The notes under the pieces: model-generated
Databases searched by the model: none
Told to the model about the DNA's origin: nothing
What the model saw: the letters and a program-made list of their open reading frames with translations, nothing else
Source of the DNA: Bacteroidia bacterium
GTDB taxonomy: Bacteria > Bacteroidota > Bacteroidia > CAILMK01 > JBBDIG01
Direction of reading: 5' to 3'
Length of the DNA stretch: 64,000 bases
NCBI GenBank assembly: GCA_040880525.1
Contig: JBBDIG010000037.1
Span: 1-64,000, forward strand
Part shown: piece after piece, positions 51,159 to 60,176 of the stretch
Layout of the letters: every line of letters starts with the position of its first letter
How positions within the stretch are numbered: position 1 is the first letter of the stretch
Position numbers and translations under genes: made by a program

Positions 51159-52391
51159 ATGAAGAAACTGCTGGACAATATTAATATCGCATTTATCGCC
51201 ATCAGGATGAACCTCTTGCGGGCCATCCTTACCATGTGTATCATTGCATTTGGAATTATGGCGCTCATCGGGATGCTCACCGCGCTGGAAGGCCTGAAGA
51301 GCAACCTCGTGAGTAAGTTTTCAGACATGGGCGCAAATTCATTCGTTATCACCCCCCTTTACGAAACTTTTATTTCGGGAGGCCACGGCAGGCAAAGATC
51401 AGCGCAACTCATCGAATACCGCCAGGCTCAGCGCTTCCGCGACCATTTCAAATTCTCAGGCAATGTTTCCATTTCCTACGATGCCACCGGCTCGGCCATA
51501 TTAAAAACCCCTGATGAAAAGACCAATCCCAACATTAATGTGAAAGCGATTGACGAAAATTATCTTGCCGCCTCGGGGATGCAGGTGAAAGAAGGCCGGA
51601 ATTTTACCGCGATCGAAACCGAATATGGAAATAACCTGGTGATCATTGGAAAAGCCCTGCGCGACCAACTCTTTGGCAATCGCGAAGCCCTGGGGCAGAA
51701 TATCAATATTGGCAGCTACAGGTTCCGGGTCGTGGGCGTGCTCGAAGAAAAAGGCAGCACAATGGGCATGACGCTGGATAAAGATGCCTACATTCCTGTG
51801 AATGCCGCCCGTCCTATCTTTCCTGACAATAACAAGACCTATGAGATTAAGGTGACAGTAGCCCATCAGGGCGAACTAAACATGGCAGTGGAGGAGGCTA
51901 CGGGCATCTTCCGCATCATCAGGCGGTTGAACGTGGGCAGGGAGAACGACTTTACCATTACCCGCAGTGACAGCCTGGCCCGCAGCCTCTCTGAAAATCT
52001 CAGCTTTTTGCAGGTAGCAGCGTTTGTGATCGGCCTGATGACGCTGCTCGGTGCCGTCATCGGGTTGATGAACATTATGCTGGTCTCCGTTACAGAGCGC
52101 ACAAAAGAGATCGGAACGCGCAAAGCTATTGGCGCCACCACCGCTGATATCCGCAACCAATTTCTGATGGAGGCGATCGTGATTGGCCAGGTAGGCGGGT
52201 TGGCGGGCATAGGAATGGGATTGCTGCTGGGCAACTTCGTTTCCATGGCCATTGGCGGAAGTTTTATTGTGCCCTGGGTCTGGGTGATCACAGGATTTCT
52301 GCTTTGTTTTGTGGTGGGTATTACTGCGGGGCTTCTTCCGGCCTTGAAGGCAGCCCGCGAAAATCCCATAGAAGCTTTGCGCTACGAATAA
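51159..52391 (+). CDS. MacB-like ABC transporter permease (FtsX family)
   Basis: The start at MKKLLDNINIAFIAIRMNLL is preferred over a Met 7 codons upstream. The ~410 residues have a first membrane helix (RAILTMCIIAFGIMALIGML), a large periplasmic MacB-type domain, and three C-terminal helices with LMTLLGAVIGLMNIMLVSVT followed by ERTKEIGTRKAIGA and ARENPIEALRYE. Such permeases work with an ATPase in export or cell-envelope mechanotransmission. No ATPase gene is adjacent, so the partner is encoded elsewhere. Confidence 0.88.
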   Translation: MKKLLDNINIAFIAIRMNLLRAILTMCIIAFGIMALIGMLTALEGLKSNLVSKFSDMGANSFVITPLYETFISGGHGRQRSAQLIEYRQAQRFRDHFKFSGNVSISYDATGSAILKTPDEKTNPNINVKAIDENYLAASGMQVKEGRNFTAIETEYGNNLVIIGKALRDQLFGNREALGQNINIGSYRFRVVGVLEEKGSTMGMTLDKDAYIPVNAARPIFPDNNKTYEIKVTVAHQGELNMAVEEATGIFRIIRRLNVGRENDFTITRSDSLARSLSENLSFLQVAAFVIGLMTLLGAVIGLMNIMLVSVTERTKEIGTRKAIGATTADIRNQFLMEAIVIGQVGGLAGIGMGLLLGNFVSMAIGGSFIVPWVWVITGFLLCFVVGITAGLLPALKAARENPIEALRYE

Positions 52392-52398
52392 CCCATTA

Positions 52399-53385
52399 TC
52401 AGCGATTCACCCAATTGGCCATTTCGCCCACGTCCTGCTCTCTCATGCACTTAAAGTGTCCTTTCGGGCAGCGGCTGAAACCGATTTTTGAGCAGGGCCG
52501 GCAACCCAGGCCGTTTACTTCAGCCATCATCTGTTGCTCTTGCAAAGCCGAACCACCGGGATAGTAAGGATACATCCCAAACTCAGGTACCGTATTTCCC
52601 CAGATGGATAGAATGGGTTTGAAAAATGCAGCCGCAATGTGCATATAGCCGGTATCATGCGAAATAATCTTTTCGGCCTGCCTCACCACCGCAGCCGACT
52701 CGTGCAGCGAAAGTTGCCCGCATACGCTCAGGATCTTTTCCGGCAACTGCTCCTGAAGCCAGGCACCCGCGGCTTCTTCCTGCTTTCCGCCTACCAGCAC
52801 TACCGGATATTCAATTCGTTCGCATAGCGCCAGAATCTTTTCTTTTGGCAATTTTTTCGTCTCGTGCCCCGCACCAATTACAAAAGCGTGAAATCCCCGC
52901 TTAAATGATTCAGGCAAAAAATCCAGGGATGGCGGGCCTTCAGGCGGAAAAAAATAATCGAGGCCCTCACCATCATTTTTCACACCCAGCATCTCCACGG
53001 TTTCCATATAGCGGTCAACAATATGCTGTTGCGGCAGCCGGTTTACTTTTAAATTCACAAGCATCCATTTTTCCGCATTCAATTTATTAAAACTGAAACT
53101 GCTGCGGCCCAGCCTTGTTTTTACCAGCAAAGAGCGCAGGTTGTTATGCAAATCCACCACATAATGAAACCGCTCTTTTGCAAGCACTTTATTCACCTCC
53201 TGCAAACTTTCCTTCAGCAAATGCAATTTTGTGAGATACGGATTGTGCAGCAGCAATTGCGCATTGGCACTTTTCGTAAGGTAATGGATCTCTGCTTCCG
53301 GAAACTGCTTCCTGAGGCAACGAATCACTGGAGTGGTCAATACGATATCACCTATTGAGCTAAAGCGGATGATCAGGATTTTCAA
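52399..53385 (-). CDS. Glycosyltransferase family 9 (heptosyltransferase-like)
   Basis: The 328 residues have the GT-B start MKILIIRFSSIGDIVLTTPV and the VVDLHNNLRS, FVIGAGHETKKLP, VLVGGKQEE and SHDTGYMHIAAAF motifs typical of ADP-heptose transferases. It likely adds a heptose or other sugar to lipopolysaccharide core. It ends 7 bp from the convergent permease gene. The donor cannot be told from sequence. Confidence 0.88.
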   Translation of the reverse strand: MKILIIRFSSIGDIVLTTPVIRCLRKQFPEAEIHYLTKSANAQLLLHNPYLTKLHLLKESLQEVNKVLAKERFHYVVDLHNNLRSLLVKTRLGRSSFSFNKLNAEKWMLVNLKVNRLPQQHIVDRYMETVEMLGVKNDGEGLDYFFPPEGPPSLDFLPESFKRGFHAFVIGAGHETKKLPKEKILALCERIEYPVVLVGGKQEEAAGAWLQEQLPEKILSVCGQLSLHESAAVVRQAEKIISHDTGYMHIAAAFFKPILSIWGNTVPEFGMYPYYPGGSALQEQQMMAEVNGLGCRPCSKIGFSRCPKGHFKCMREQDVGEMANWVNR

Positions 53386-53533
53386 GGAAATGTTTATTAC
53401 TCAAAATTCTAATACAAACGAAAAGTGTAATTTTCTAATAATTTAAAGCAACACATTTAAACAATAAACAGCACCGGGCCCGCCACCAAACATTTATGGT
53501 ATGACGAACCCGGTAATTTTATTAAATTTAAAA

Positions 53534-53884
53534 TTACTCTACTAATTCTCCATTCTTATAATTTTCCGTTTTAATGACTTTCCCCTCTTTATCATAATAT
53601 TTCCATTCGCCACTTTTCTTGTCCTGCGTGTAATGGCCTTCCACCTCCAATGACCCATCATCTTCACGGTAGAGGAAATAGGCTCCGTCCTTCACCTGCG
53701 TGGTAGTCATTTCTTTGGGATTGGTAGAGCTAAAACTATGTACCTCCTTATAAATGAAAACCTCTTTCGGTTTTGTTTTTTCCTCATCGTAATATGTACG
53801 GCCTTTTTCATCCGTAATGTGCTGAGCAGCCGCAAAATTTAAAGCTGCAAAAACTAATACGATCGCTGACAGTATTTTATTCAT
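53534..53884 (-). CDS. Secreted MORN/YwqK-like repeat protein
   Basis: The 116 residues start with a signal peptide (MNKILSAIVLVFAALNFAAAQ). The mature part has an RTYYDEEKTKPKEVFIYKE segment and a MORN-like repeat at about 76-116 (GSLEVEGHYTQDKKSGEWKYY then DKEGKVIKTENYKNGELVE), as in YwqK-type proteins. Such proteins are sometimes named antitoxins by homology, but secretion makes a cell-surface role more likely here. A weak hairpin (ACCGGG/CCCGGT, 53473-53514) lies past its stop. Confidence 0.7.
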   Translation of the reverse strand: MNKILSAIVLVFAALNFAAAQHITDEKGRTYYDEEKTKPKEVFIYKEVHSFSSTNPKEMTTTQVKDGAYFLYREDDGSLEVEGHYTQDKKSGEWKYYDKEGKVIKTENYKNGELVE

Positions 53885-53946
53885 AATTAGGTTTGTTTTG
53901 ATTAGTTGTTTTAATGTTTAAAAAATTTAAATAATTAATACTTCCA

Positions 53947-54393
53947 TTATTTGTAAATTACAAAAGTAGAGGCAATTTTATCGTGAAGACCTTGCTTGCG
54001 GTCGTCCCATCCTACCATCATAAAGCCGATAAGCAGAATGATGGCCGAAATGATCTTGGACAGATAACGGCCCAATGCATTAGCAAAAGAAATCCGCTGG
54101 CCCGCTTCGTCAACTACTTTTGCATTGATCGCAATTTTACCGAGCGTACCCTGGTACGATGAACTTTCCATTGCCGCGAAGTAGACAAGATTTATCAGAA
54201 AAGTGACACTACTCAGCCCAATGTTCATTTCTGTGGAATAGAAGGTGCCTGTCATCCCCCAAGTGAGAGAAACATTCACAATACCCAGAATAATCGCATC
54301 AATAATATAGGCCACAACTCTGATCCAAAAGCCTGCATACTCCACCTGCTCCCCTGAAAGTGTTTCATCCGTACGGTCTAGTATCTGTTCCAT
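53947..54393 (-). CDS. RDD-family membrane protein
   Basis: The start at MEQILDRTDETL is preferred; 32 upstream residues lack family features. The 148 residues have the RDD domain: YAGFWIRVVAYIIDAIILGI (Arg, Asp) and TLGKIAINAKVVDEAGQRI (the Lys/Asp loop), with about four helices and a GWDDRKQGLHDKIASTFVI end. RDD proteins are small inner-membrane proteins sometimes linked to ion or sodium transport. Cellular role unknown. Confidence 0.82.
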   Translation of the reverse strand: MEQILDRTDETLSGEQVEYAGFWIRVVAYIIDAIILGIVNVSLTWGMTGTFYSTEMNIGLSSVTFLINLVYFAAMESSSYQGTLGKIAINAKVVDEAGQRISFANALGRYLSKIISAIILLIGFMMVGWDDRKQGLHDKIASTFVIYK

Positions 54394-54667
54394 AATCCAT
54401 AGATTTTTGTGTTTGCGTGGCAATAATAGCGAATTTAATCTTTGCAATGTTATTTTCAGGTCTTCCGCCAGGCCGCCACGGTTTTTCATGACATTACCAT
54501 TGCTTCAATTATGACAGTCCGGTAGCCTGACCATTTTGTATGAATCATATTGGTACAGAATATATATACCATTAAAAGGAGAAAATTTACAGCTATTCTC
54601 CGGCTGTACTTCCTCACCTTTGATCCTCATCATCTGCCTGCCAGGCGGTACTAAAAAACGAAACAAC

Positions 54668-55900
54668 ATGAAAAACAAAATATTTCATATAAGCTTCATG
54701 GTCCTTATGACCTCCACCCTGAGCCTCAATGCGCAGTGGAAGGAACTTACCTCCGGAACCACCAATACCCTTCACGATGTGCATTTTCCCAGCGCGGAAA
54801 CCGGGTATGCTGTCGGAATTAACGGTACAATTTTAAAAACCACAAATGCAGGCACAACCTGGGATTCTCTGGCTTGCCCTGTAACTTCTGCCATTAATGC
54901 CGTTCATTTTATTAATAATGATATTGGACTGGCCGTTGGAGACAAGGGAAAGATCCTGAGAACAACGGACGGAGGTGCTAACTGGAACCTAAATGCTCAG
55001 GATTCCAATTTTCAGTTTAATGATATATACTTTGCCAGTCAAACGGTAGGATTAATTGTGGGCAGCGAGTTTGCCGATCCTGTCATTCTGAAATCCACGG
55101 ACGGAGGCGCAGCCTGGAACCAGGTGGCTTTGTCTCACGGGCTTTCATCTGATTTTCAATTAAATAGCATTCATTTTCCTACGGTGGATACCGGTTATGC
55201 TGTATTCAGATCGGGTGTAATAAAAACAACTAATGCAGGGGATAGCTGGTCGCTTGCTATCTATTATGAAGGAGGAAAGGACTCTGTTTTTCCGTTCAGT
55301 ATTTTGGAAAGCTGCTATTTTACAGATGCCAATACAGGCTATATCGGGGGCTGGTACAATGCCGTCTTATGGAAAACCTCAGATGGTGCGGATACCTGGA
55401 CTGACCTGGGAGATTCTACAGGTTCGTTTCAGATCAATTCCGTTTATTTTCCAGGCAAGGATACAGGATATGCGGTGGGCTGGTATGGAGAGATCTATAA
55501 CACGACCAATGCAGGCCACACCTGGATAAAACAAAACTTCGGTAACGAGAATTTTTATGCCGTCTATTTCACAGATTTAATGACCGGATTTGCCGTAGGC
55601 CAGGACGGGATCATCATCAAAACCACCAATGGGGGCGGCCTATCCACGCAAAGTTTGGTAGCGCCAGGAATTGAGGGAATTGAGATTTTCCCAAATCCTA
55701 CAGGGGGAACGGTTTATTTAAAATTGAATAAACCGGTTGAAATTCTGGATATTTCACTATTGGACCTGAACGGGCGGCTACTCAAAAAATTCCCAAAGGA
55801 TATGCGGCTGCTGGACCTAATTGACATCCCAAGAGGAACGTACCTATTAAAGGTAACAACAGCCGATGGCGAACTTATTCACAAAATTGTTCTGATATAA
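54668..55900 (+). CDS. YCF48-like BNR-repeat protein with T9SS sorting domain
   Basis: The start at MKNKIFHISFMVLM gives a signal peptide ending NAQW; 44 upstream residues are not protein-like. The ~410 residues have repeats with TGYAVG(I/W)NGTILKTTN(A/G)G, LRTTDGGANWNL and IKTTNAGDSWS-type motifs, a beta-propeller of the YCF48/BNR type. The C-terminus is a T9SS domain with IEIFPNPTGGTVYLKL, SLLDLNGRLLK and PRGTYLLKV. It should be exported to the surface. Confidence 0.85.
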   Translation: MKNKIFHISFMVLMTSTLSLNAQWKELTSGTTNTLHDVHFPSAETGYAVGINGTILKTTNAGTTWDSLACPVTSAINAVHFINNDIGLAVGDKGKILRTTDGGANWNLNAQDSNFQFNDIYFASQTVGLIVGSEFADPVILKSTDGGAAWNQVALSHGLSSDFQLNSIHFPTVDTGYAVFRSGVIKTTNAGDSWSLAIYYEGGKDSVFPFSILESCYFTDANTGYIGGWYNAVLWKTSDGADTWTDLGDSTGSFQINSVYFPGKDTGYAVGWYGEIYNTTNAGHTWIKQNFGNENFYAVYFTDLMTGFAVGQDGIIIKTTNGGGLSTQSLVAPGIEGIEIFPNPTGGTVYLKLNKPVEILDISLLDLNGRLLKKFPKDMRLLDLIDIPRGTYLLKVTTADGELIHKIVLI

Positions 55901-55989
55901 AAATTGCTTTCAGTGGGACGATTCGCAAAACCAAATGATGAAAGCGCCACAATTCTCCGGGCTTCTGCCCGGAGGTACATGGCCCGAGG

Positions 55990-57009
55990 CTACCATTCCA
56001 CCACGATCTTTCCCATGGAGTTGCGGCTTTCCAGCATTTGGTGCGCCTCCGCAATTTGGGTGGCTTTAAAGCGGCCACCAACGTGGGGCGATATTTCGCC
56101 TTTTGCCGCAAGGTCCACCACACCCTGAAGGCAGCGTTGTAAAACTGCAGGTTTCCGCTCGGCCACGGGAAGCATATACACTCCTATAATGGACTGCGAC
56201 TTCATCAGCATCATGGCCGGGTGCAGAAACCCGTAGCCAAATACCAGTTTTAGCTTGCCGAAAAAATCGCTTCCACCGCTGCGGGAAGATGCGCCATATC
56301 CTACGATCCTGCCGCCTGCGCCCAGCAGCGCCCGGCTTTTCCTGAACGTTTTGCCACCCACAGAATCAAACACCACGTCCAGTTTGTCACCGTTCAGGAT
56401 GTGCTTTATTTCCTCCTCAAAATCTTTTTCCTTGTAATTAACCGGATAATCCACACCCTGCTCCTTCAAGAAAGTCAGCTTCTGCGGCTGGCTTGCTGTG
56501 CCGAAGATTATGCAGCCTTTCCGCTTGCAAAGCTGTACCAGGGCTGTTCCCACACCGCCCGCTGCTGCATGGATCAGGACTTTGTCACCCGGATAGAGGT
56601 TCATCATTTCGTAGGCGGCATACCAAGCAGTACAATATTGTGCGGCCAATGCCACCGCCACGCCTGCATCCATATCTTCAGGGATGGCCGCTACGCCTTC
56701 CTCGCCTGTGCAGAGATACTGGCCGTAGCCTCCGAAAAGCGTAAAAGCTACCACGCGCTGCCCCGGCTTCAGACGGGAAGTGCCGCTTCCTGTTTTTTCA
56801 ATGCGGCCCACAGCCTCATAACCAATAGTAGCCGGAAGTTCTGGGGCATCGCGGTACAGCCCCTGCCGCGACAGCACATCGGCAAAGTTCAGCCCGAATG
56901 CCTCAGATTTTACCAGCACCTCCCCTCCTTTAGGTTCGGGTATTGGTAGTTCCCTCATTTCAAAGGCTTCTTGCGGGGAACCGTTTTTAGTCAGGACAAT
57001 TGCTTTCAT
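55990..57009 (-). CDS. Zinc-free MDR quinone-oxidoreductase-like dehydrogenase
   Basis: The 339 residues belong to the medium-chain dehydrogenase/reductase family: MKAIVLTKNGSPQEAFEM at the start, an ATIGYEAVGRIE block, then the Rossmann loop HAAAGGVGTALVQLCKRKG near 147-165 and a C-terminal GEISPHVGGRF. It lacks the structural and catalytic zinc cysteines of alcohol dehydrogenases, so it likely reduces quinones or enones with NADPH (VAT1/QOR type). Monocistronic. Confidence 0.88.
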   Translation of the reverse strand: MKAIVLTKNGSPQEAFEMRELPIPEPKGGEVLVKSEAFGLNFADVLSRQGLYRDAPELPATIGYEAVGRIEKTGSGTSRLKPGQRVVAFTLFGGYGQYLCTGEEGVAAIPEDMDAGVAVALAAQYCTAWYAAYEMMNLYPGDKVLIHAAAGGVGTALVQLCKRKGCIIFGTASQPQKLTFLKEQGVDYPVNYKEKDFEEEIKHILNGDKLDVVFDSVGGKTFRKSRALLGAGGRIVGYGASSRSGGSDFFGKLKLVFGYGFLHPAMMLMKSQSIIGVYMLPVAERKPAVLQRCLQGVVDLAAKGEISPHVGGRFKATQIAEAHQMLESRNSMGKIVVEW

Positions 57010-57250
57010 GGGGAATGTATTATTTCCAGGTTAACCCGTGAGCATTGCAGAAGTTTTCATTCGTTGTTTTCCTATATTATTATAAAACAATTTGCTAATT
57101 CGAATCAAATAATTTAGAATATAAAATTGCAGCTTTTTTTTAAATCTTTAATTTCACGAATAGAAAATGTGACATCTGCCAATTCAAAAATAAAAAATCC
57201 CAAAGGGAGGTCAAGATTATAGAAACGTTCACGATGACTGAAAAAATTGA

Positions 57251-57519
57251 ATTAGCTGGGAATTCAGGAGGAAGTTTAAAAAGAATGTAAATCCTGATTT
57301 AAACTCACTGAAAATCTGCAAGAATGAAATTGAAGTGTACCTGGAGGTAGTTTTCGCTGACCGTCCCACAGAAACCGTGTACATTTAGCAGGATTGACTA
57401 AGGTAGATGATTACTATGACAAGAATTCAGTAAAGAAAGGATTTAAAACTGCGAAAAAGGTTTTGGATCGTATTGAGGAATTACTTGCCAGGTCAGAAAA
57501 CTATCCGGGATCCTCTTAG
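57251..57519 (+). pseudogene. Decayed small gene, single frameshift
   Basis: One frame from 57251 reads SWEFRRKFKKNVNPDLNSLK, then ICKNEIEVYLEVVFADRPTE and TVYI before a stop at 57386. A second frame starting near 57367 continues HLAGLTKVDDYYDKNSVKKG then FKTAKKVLDRIEELLARSEN to TAG 57517-57519. Removing one A near 57383 joins them (TVYLAGLTKVDDYY). No start codon is preserved. Family unknown. The rest of 57010-57834 contains nothing I can support. Confidence 0.45.
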
Positions 57520-57790
57520 AGATTTGTCACGTATAATGTATGAGTGCTGCTTACCGAATAGAAGATTTTATCAATCCGAAAAACTTTGCAATCCGGATCA
57601 ATATACTCTTTCTTCTGAGCAGAGTAAATTCCCATATCCGGCTTCTGCATTGGAAGCAAAAGTAGAAGTGGCTCAACTTCACCTATAGGATGACCCGCTC
57701 AAGGTTTCGAGCAAGCCAGACGCATCAAACACATTATTGGACGATCTCATCCGCCTTCATCATAAACCTTCACCCACCAAAAACGAAAAA

Positions 57791-57817
57791 AGCCTGAAGC
57801 AATTGCTGCTTCAGGCT
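57791..57817 (-). terminator. Intrinsic terminator of tRNA-Glu
   Basis: On the minus strand an 11-bp stem (AGCCTGAAGCA/TGCTTCAGGCT) with a 5-nt loop is followed by a T-rich tract (TTTTTTCGTTTTT). It lies 17 bp past the tRNA 3' end. Confidence 0.85.
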
Positions 57818-57834
57818 TTCTGCTGATTTGAAAG

Positions 57835-57906
57835 TAGCCCGTAGGGGAGTCGAACCCCTCTTACCAGGTTGAAAACCTGGGGTCCTAACCGATAGACGAA
57901 CGGGCC
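57835..57906 (-). tRNA. tRNA-Glu (anticodon TTC)
   Basis: The 72-nt minus-strand sequence folds as a tRNA: acceptor GGCCCGT with ACGGGCT, D arm TCTATCGGTTAGGA, anticodon arm with TTTTCAA giving anticodon TTC, and T arm GGGGTTCGACTCCCC. It reads GAA/GAG codons. The CCA end is not encoded. Confidence 0.95.
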
Positions 57907-58004
57907 AGGATGTCTGAAAGTGCTACGCCTCTTTTGGCTAAAGCGGGTGCAAAAATAAATTTTTTTTGATAGCATACTGAATCTGCGTGCGAAATTTTTC
58001 TCTG

Positions 58005-58012
58005 TAATTTTG
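58005..58012 (+). promoter_or_regulatory. Candidate gap -7 element
   Basis: TAATTTTG matches TAnnTTTG and lies 32 bp before the GAPDH start. A -33 TTG is not found at the expected distance. Confidence 0.4.
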
Positions 58013-58044
58013 ACCCCGATAAAATCACTGACACGAAAGCTCGA

Positions 58045-59067
58045 ATGAACAAGATTAGAATAGCCATCAACGGCTTTGGACGAATTGGCCGGATTACCCT
58101 GCGACATCTGCTGAACAATCCAAATATCGAAGTGGCAGCGATTAATGATCTGACCAATGTTGCTACCCTTGCACATCTCCTGAAATATGATTCGGTTCAT
58201 GGCCGGTTTCCCGGTGATGTTGGCTTTGATGAAAAGCACCTGATTGCAGGAGAAAATGCCATTCCGGTTTTCAGTGAAAAGCAACCGCATCTTTTGCCCT
58301 GGCGGGATTTGGCAGTTGATCTGGTCCTGGAATGTTCGGGCAAGTTCAGAACGACAGAAGCGGCTTCCGCGCATCTGGAAGCTGGAGCCAAACGGGTGCT
58401 CATCTCTGCTCCTTCTGATGATAATACGCCAACGCTGGTGCTGGGCGTGAATGATCATTTGCTGAATGAAGACTGGCAGGTGCTGAGCAATGCCTCTTGT
58501 ACCACAAATTGCCTGGCTCCTATGGTGCAGGTGCTTGATGATCTTGCCAGTGTAGAATCCGGATACCTGGCCACGATCCATGCCTATACTTCTGACCAGA
58601 ATCTTATTGACGCACCTCACAAGGATCTGCGAAGAGCGCGGTCAGCCGCTGTTAATATTATTCCTACTACTACGGGTGCTACCCAGGCCACAGAACTCGT
58701 ATTACCACATTTGAAGGGGCGCTTGCATGGGATCTCCTACCGCGTTCCGGTTCCGGATGGCTCTATAACTGATTTTACCTGCATGATCAAAAAAGAGGTC
58801 AGTGCCAGGGATATTAATGATGCTTTCAGAGCGGCAGCTTCGGGTCGGCTTTTAAATATCCTTGAATTTACGGATGCCCCGATCGTATCATCGGATATCA
58901 CCGGGAATCACCACAGTTGCATCTTTGATTCGCAGCTTACGGTAGTGCGTGGAAAGATGGTGAAGGTGGTAGGCTGGTATGATAACGAAACCGGCTACTC
59001 AGCACGCCTGGCTGACGTGGCAGAACGTGTGCGTCAGAAAGCTTCGGCCAAAGCTCAGGTAACCTGA
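58045..59067 (+). CDS. gap: Glyceraldehyde-3-phosphate dehydrogenase, type I
   Basis: The 340 residues carry the NAD-binding INGFGRIGRITLRHL motif, the catalytic cysteine C152 in SNASCTTNCLAP, the HAYTSDQNLIDAPHKDLRRA segment and RVPVPDGSITDF. It oxidises glyceraldehyde-3-phosphate to 1,3-bisphosphoglycerate in glycolysis. N35-D36-L37 rather than a plant-type NADP signature fits NAD use. It stands alone, convergent with the polyprenyl synthetase gene. Confidence 0.95.
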   Translation: MNKIRIAINGFGRIGRITLRHLLNNPNIEVAAINDLTNVATLAHLLKYDSVHGRFPGDVGFDEKHLIAGENAIPVFSEKQPHLLPWRDLAVDLVLECSGKFRTTEAASAHLEAGAKRVLISAPSDDNTPTLVLGVNDHLLNEDWQVLSNASCTTNCLAPMVQVLDDLASVESGYLATIHAYTSDQNLIDAPHKDLRRARSAAVNIIPTTTGATQATELVLPHLKGRLHGISYRVPVPDGSITDFTCMIKKEVSARDINDAFRAAASGRLLNILEFTDAPIVSSDITGNHHSCIFDSQLTVVRGKMVKVVGWYDNETGYSARLADVAERVRQKASAKAQVT

Positions 59068-59074
59068 CAGGTCG

Positions 59075-60049
59075 CTACTTTTTTCTCTCTGTGGTGAAGA
59101 TCACAAGGTTTTCCAGCGACTGGCGGTAGGTGCTGTCAGGAAATTGCCGCAGGAGCGCAAATGCCTCATCCTGATATTTCAGCATTTTTTCCTGGGCGTA
59201 TTCAATGCCTCCTTTTGCTTTTACAAAATCTATCAGCTCTGATACCTTCTTTTCGTTGGTGTTGTGCCGTTTTACGATGGAGATGATCTTGTGCTTCTCG
59301 CTGCGTGTGCCTTGTTGCAGGGCATAGATCAGGGGCAGCGTCATTTTCTTTTCCTTAATATCAATGCCGGTCGGCTTGCCGATGTCGTCATTGCCGAAAT
59401 CAAACAGATCGTCTTTTATCTGGAAAGCCAGTCCTATCTTCTCGCCAAAGGTCCTCATCACTTCTACTTCTTCCGTGGAAGAGCCGGTGGAGTAAGATCC
59501 GATGGCGCAGCAGGAAGCAATGAGGGAAGCCGTTTTCATCCGGATAATGTCAAAATAAATATGCTCCTGAATATCCAGTTTCCTGGCTTTTTCAATTTGC
59601 AGCAGTTCTCCTTCACTCATCAGCTTTACGGCTTCTGAGCAGATCTTCAGCATCTCAAAATCATTATTGGCGAGAGAAAGGAGCAAACCGCGCGATAGCA
59701 GGTAATCGCCCACCAGAACGGCAATTTTATTTTGCCACAGCGCATTGATGGAGAAAAACCCCCTCCGCTGCAAGGCACTGTCCACCACATCATCATGGAT
59801 GAGGGTAGCGGTATGCAGCAATTCCACGAGCGCTGCCCCGCGATAAGTTTCTTCTTTTACGCCACCGCAAACACCCGCGCTCAGAAATACGAACATGGGG
59901 CGGATCTGTTTACCCTTGTGCCGTACAATATAGGTCATGATCTTGTCCAGCAATGAGACTTTGGTCTTCATTGATTCTCTGAACTTTTTCTCAAATACCT
60001 TTATGTTTTCAGCTATCGGATGCTTGATTTGGTCGAGCGTAATGGACAT
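59075..60049 (-). CDS. Polyprenyl diphosphate synthase (trans-isoprenyl)
   Basis: The 324 residues have the first Asp-rich motif as LIHDDVVDSALQRRG and the second as KDDLFDFGND, with KQIRPMFVFLSAG and GEKIGLAFQIKDD. This is the IspB/HepS-like layout for a medium- to long-chain trans-prenyl diphosphate. It supplies the side chain of menaquinone or the like. Chain length cannot be read from sequence alone. Confidence 0.92.
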   Translation of the reverse strand: MSITLDQIKHPIAENIKVFEKKFRESMKTKVSLLDKIMTYIVRHKGKQIRPMFVFLSAGVCGGVKEETYRGAALVELLHTATLIHDDVVDSALQRRGFFSINALWQNKIAVLVGDYLLSRGLLLSLANNDFEMLKICSEAVKLMSEGELLQIEKARKLDIQEHIYFDIIRMKTASLIASCCAIGSYSTGSSTEEVEVMRTFGEKIGLAFQIKDDLFDFGNDDIGKPTGIDIKEKKMTLPLIYALQQGTRSEKHKIISIVKRHNTNEKKVSELIDFVKAKGGIEYAQEKMLKYQDEAFALLRQFPDSTYRQSLENLVIFTTERKK

Positions 60050-60176
60050 GTAGGAAGGGCCTCTGAAATTTGCGCTAAATTAGCCGATATTTCAGAGCTA
60101 CCAAGAGCAGCGGCTCTTTTTACTACCCTGCTAAATATCCCCAACTTTTTTCTATAAATATGCTTTTAAACTGAAA

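Noticed and set aside
57473-57688. Plus-strand 71-codon frame before tRNA-Glu
   Set aside because: It crosses the decayed gene in the wrong frame and lacks family-like features.
60100-60125. AGAGC/GCTCT hairpin followed by T5 upstream of the alpha/beta hydrolase
   Set aside because: The stem is only 5 bp and the position in the 5' leader is odd; too weak to call a terminator or attenuator.
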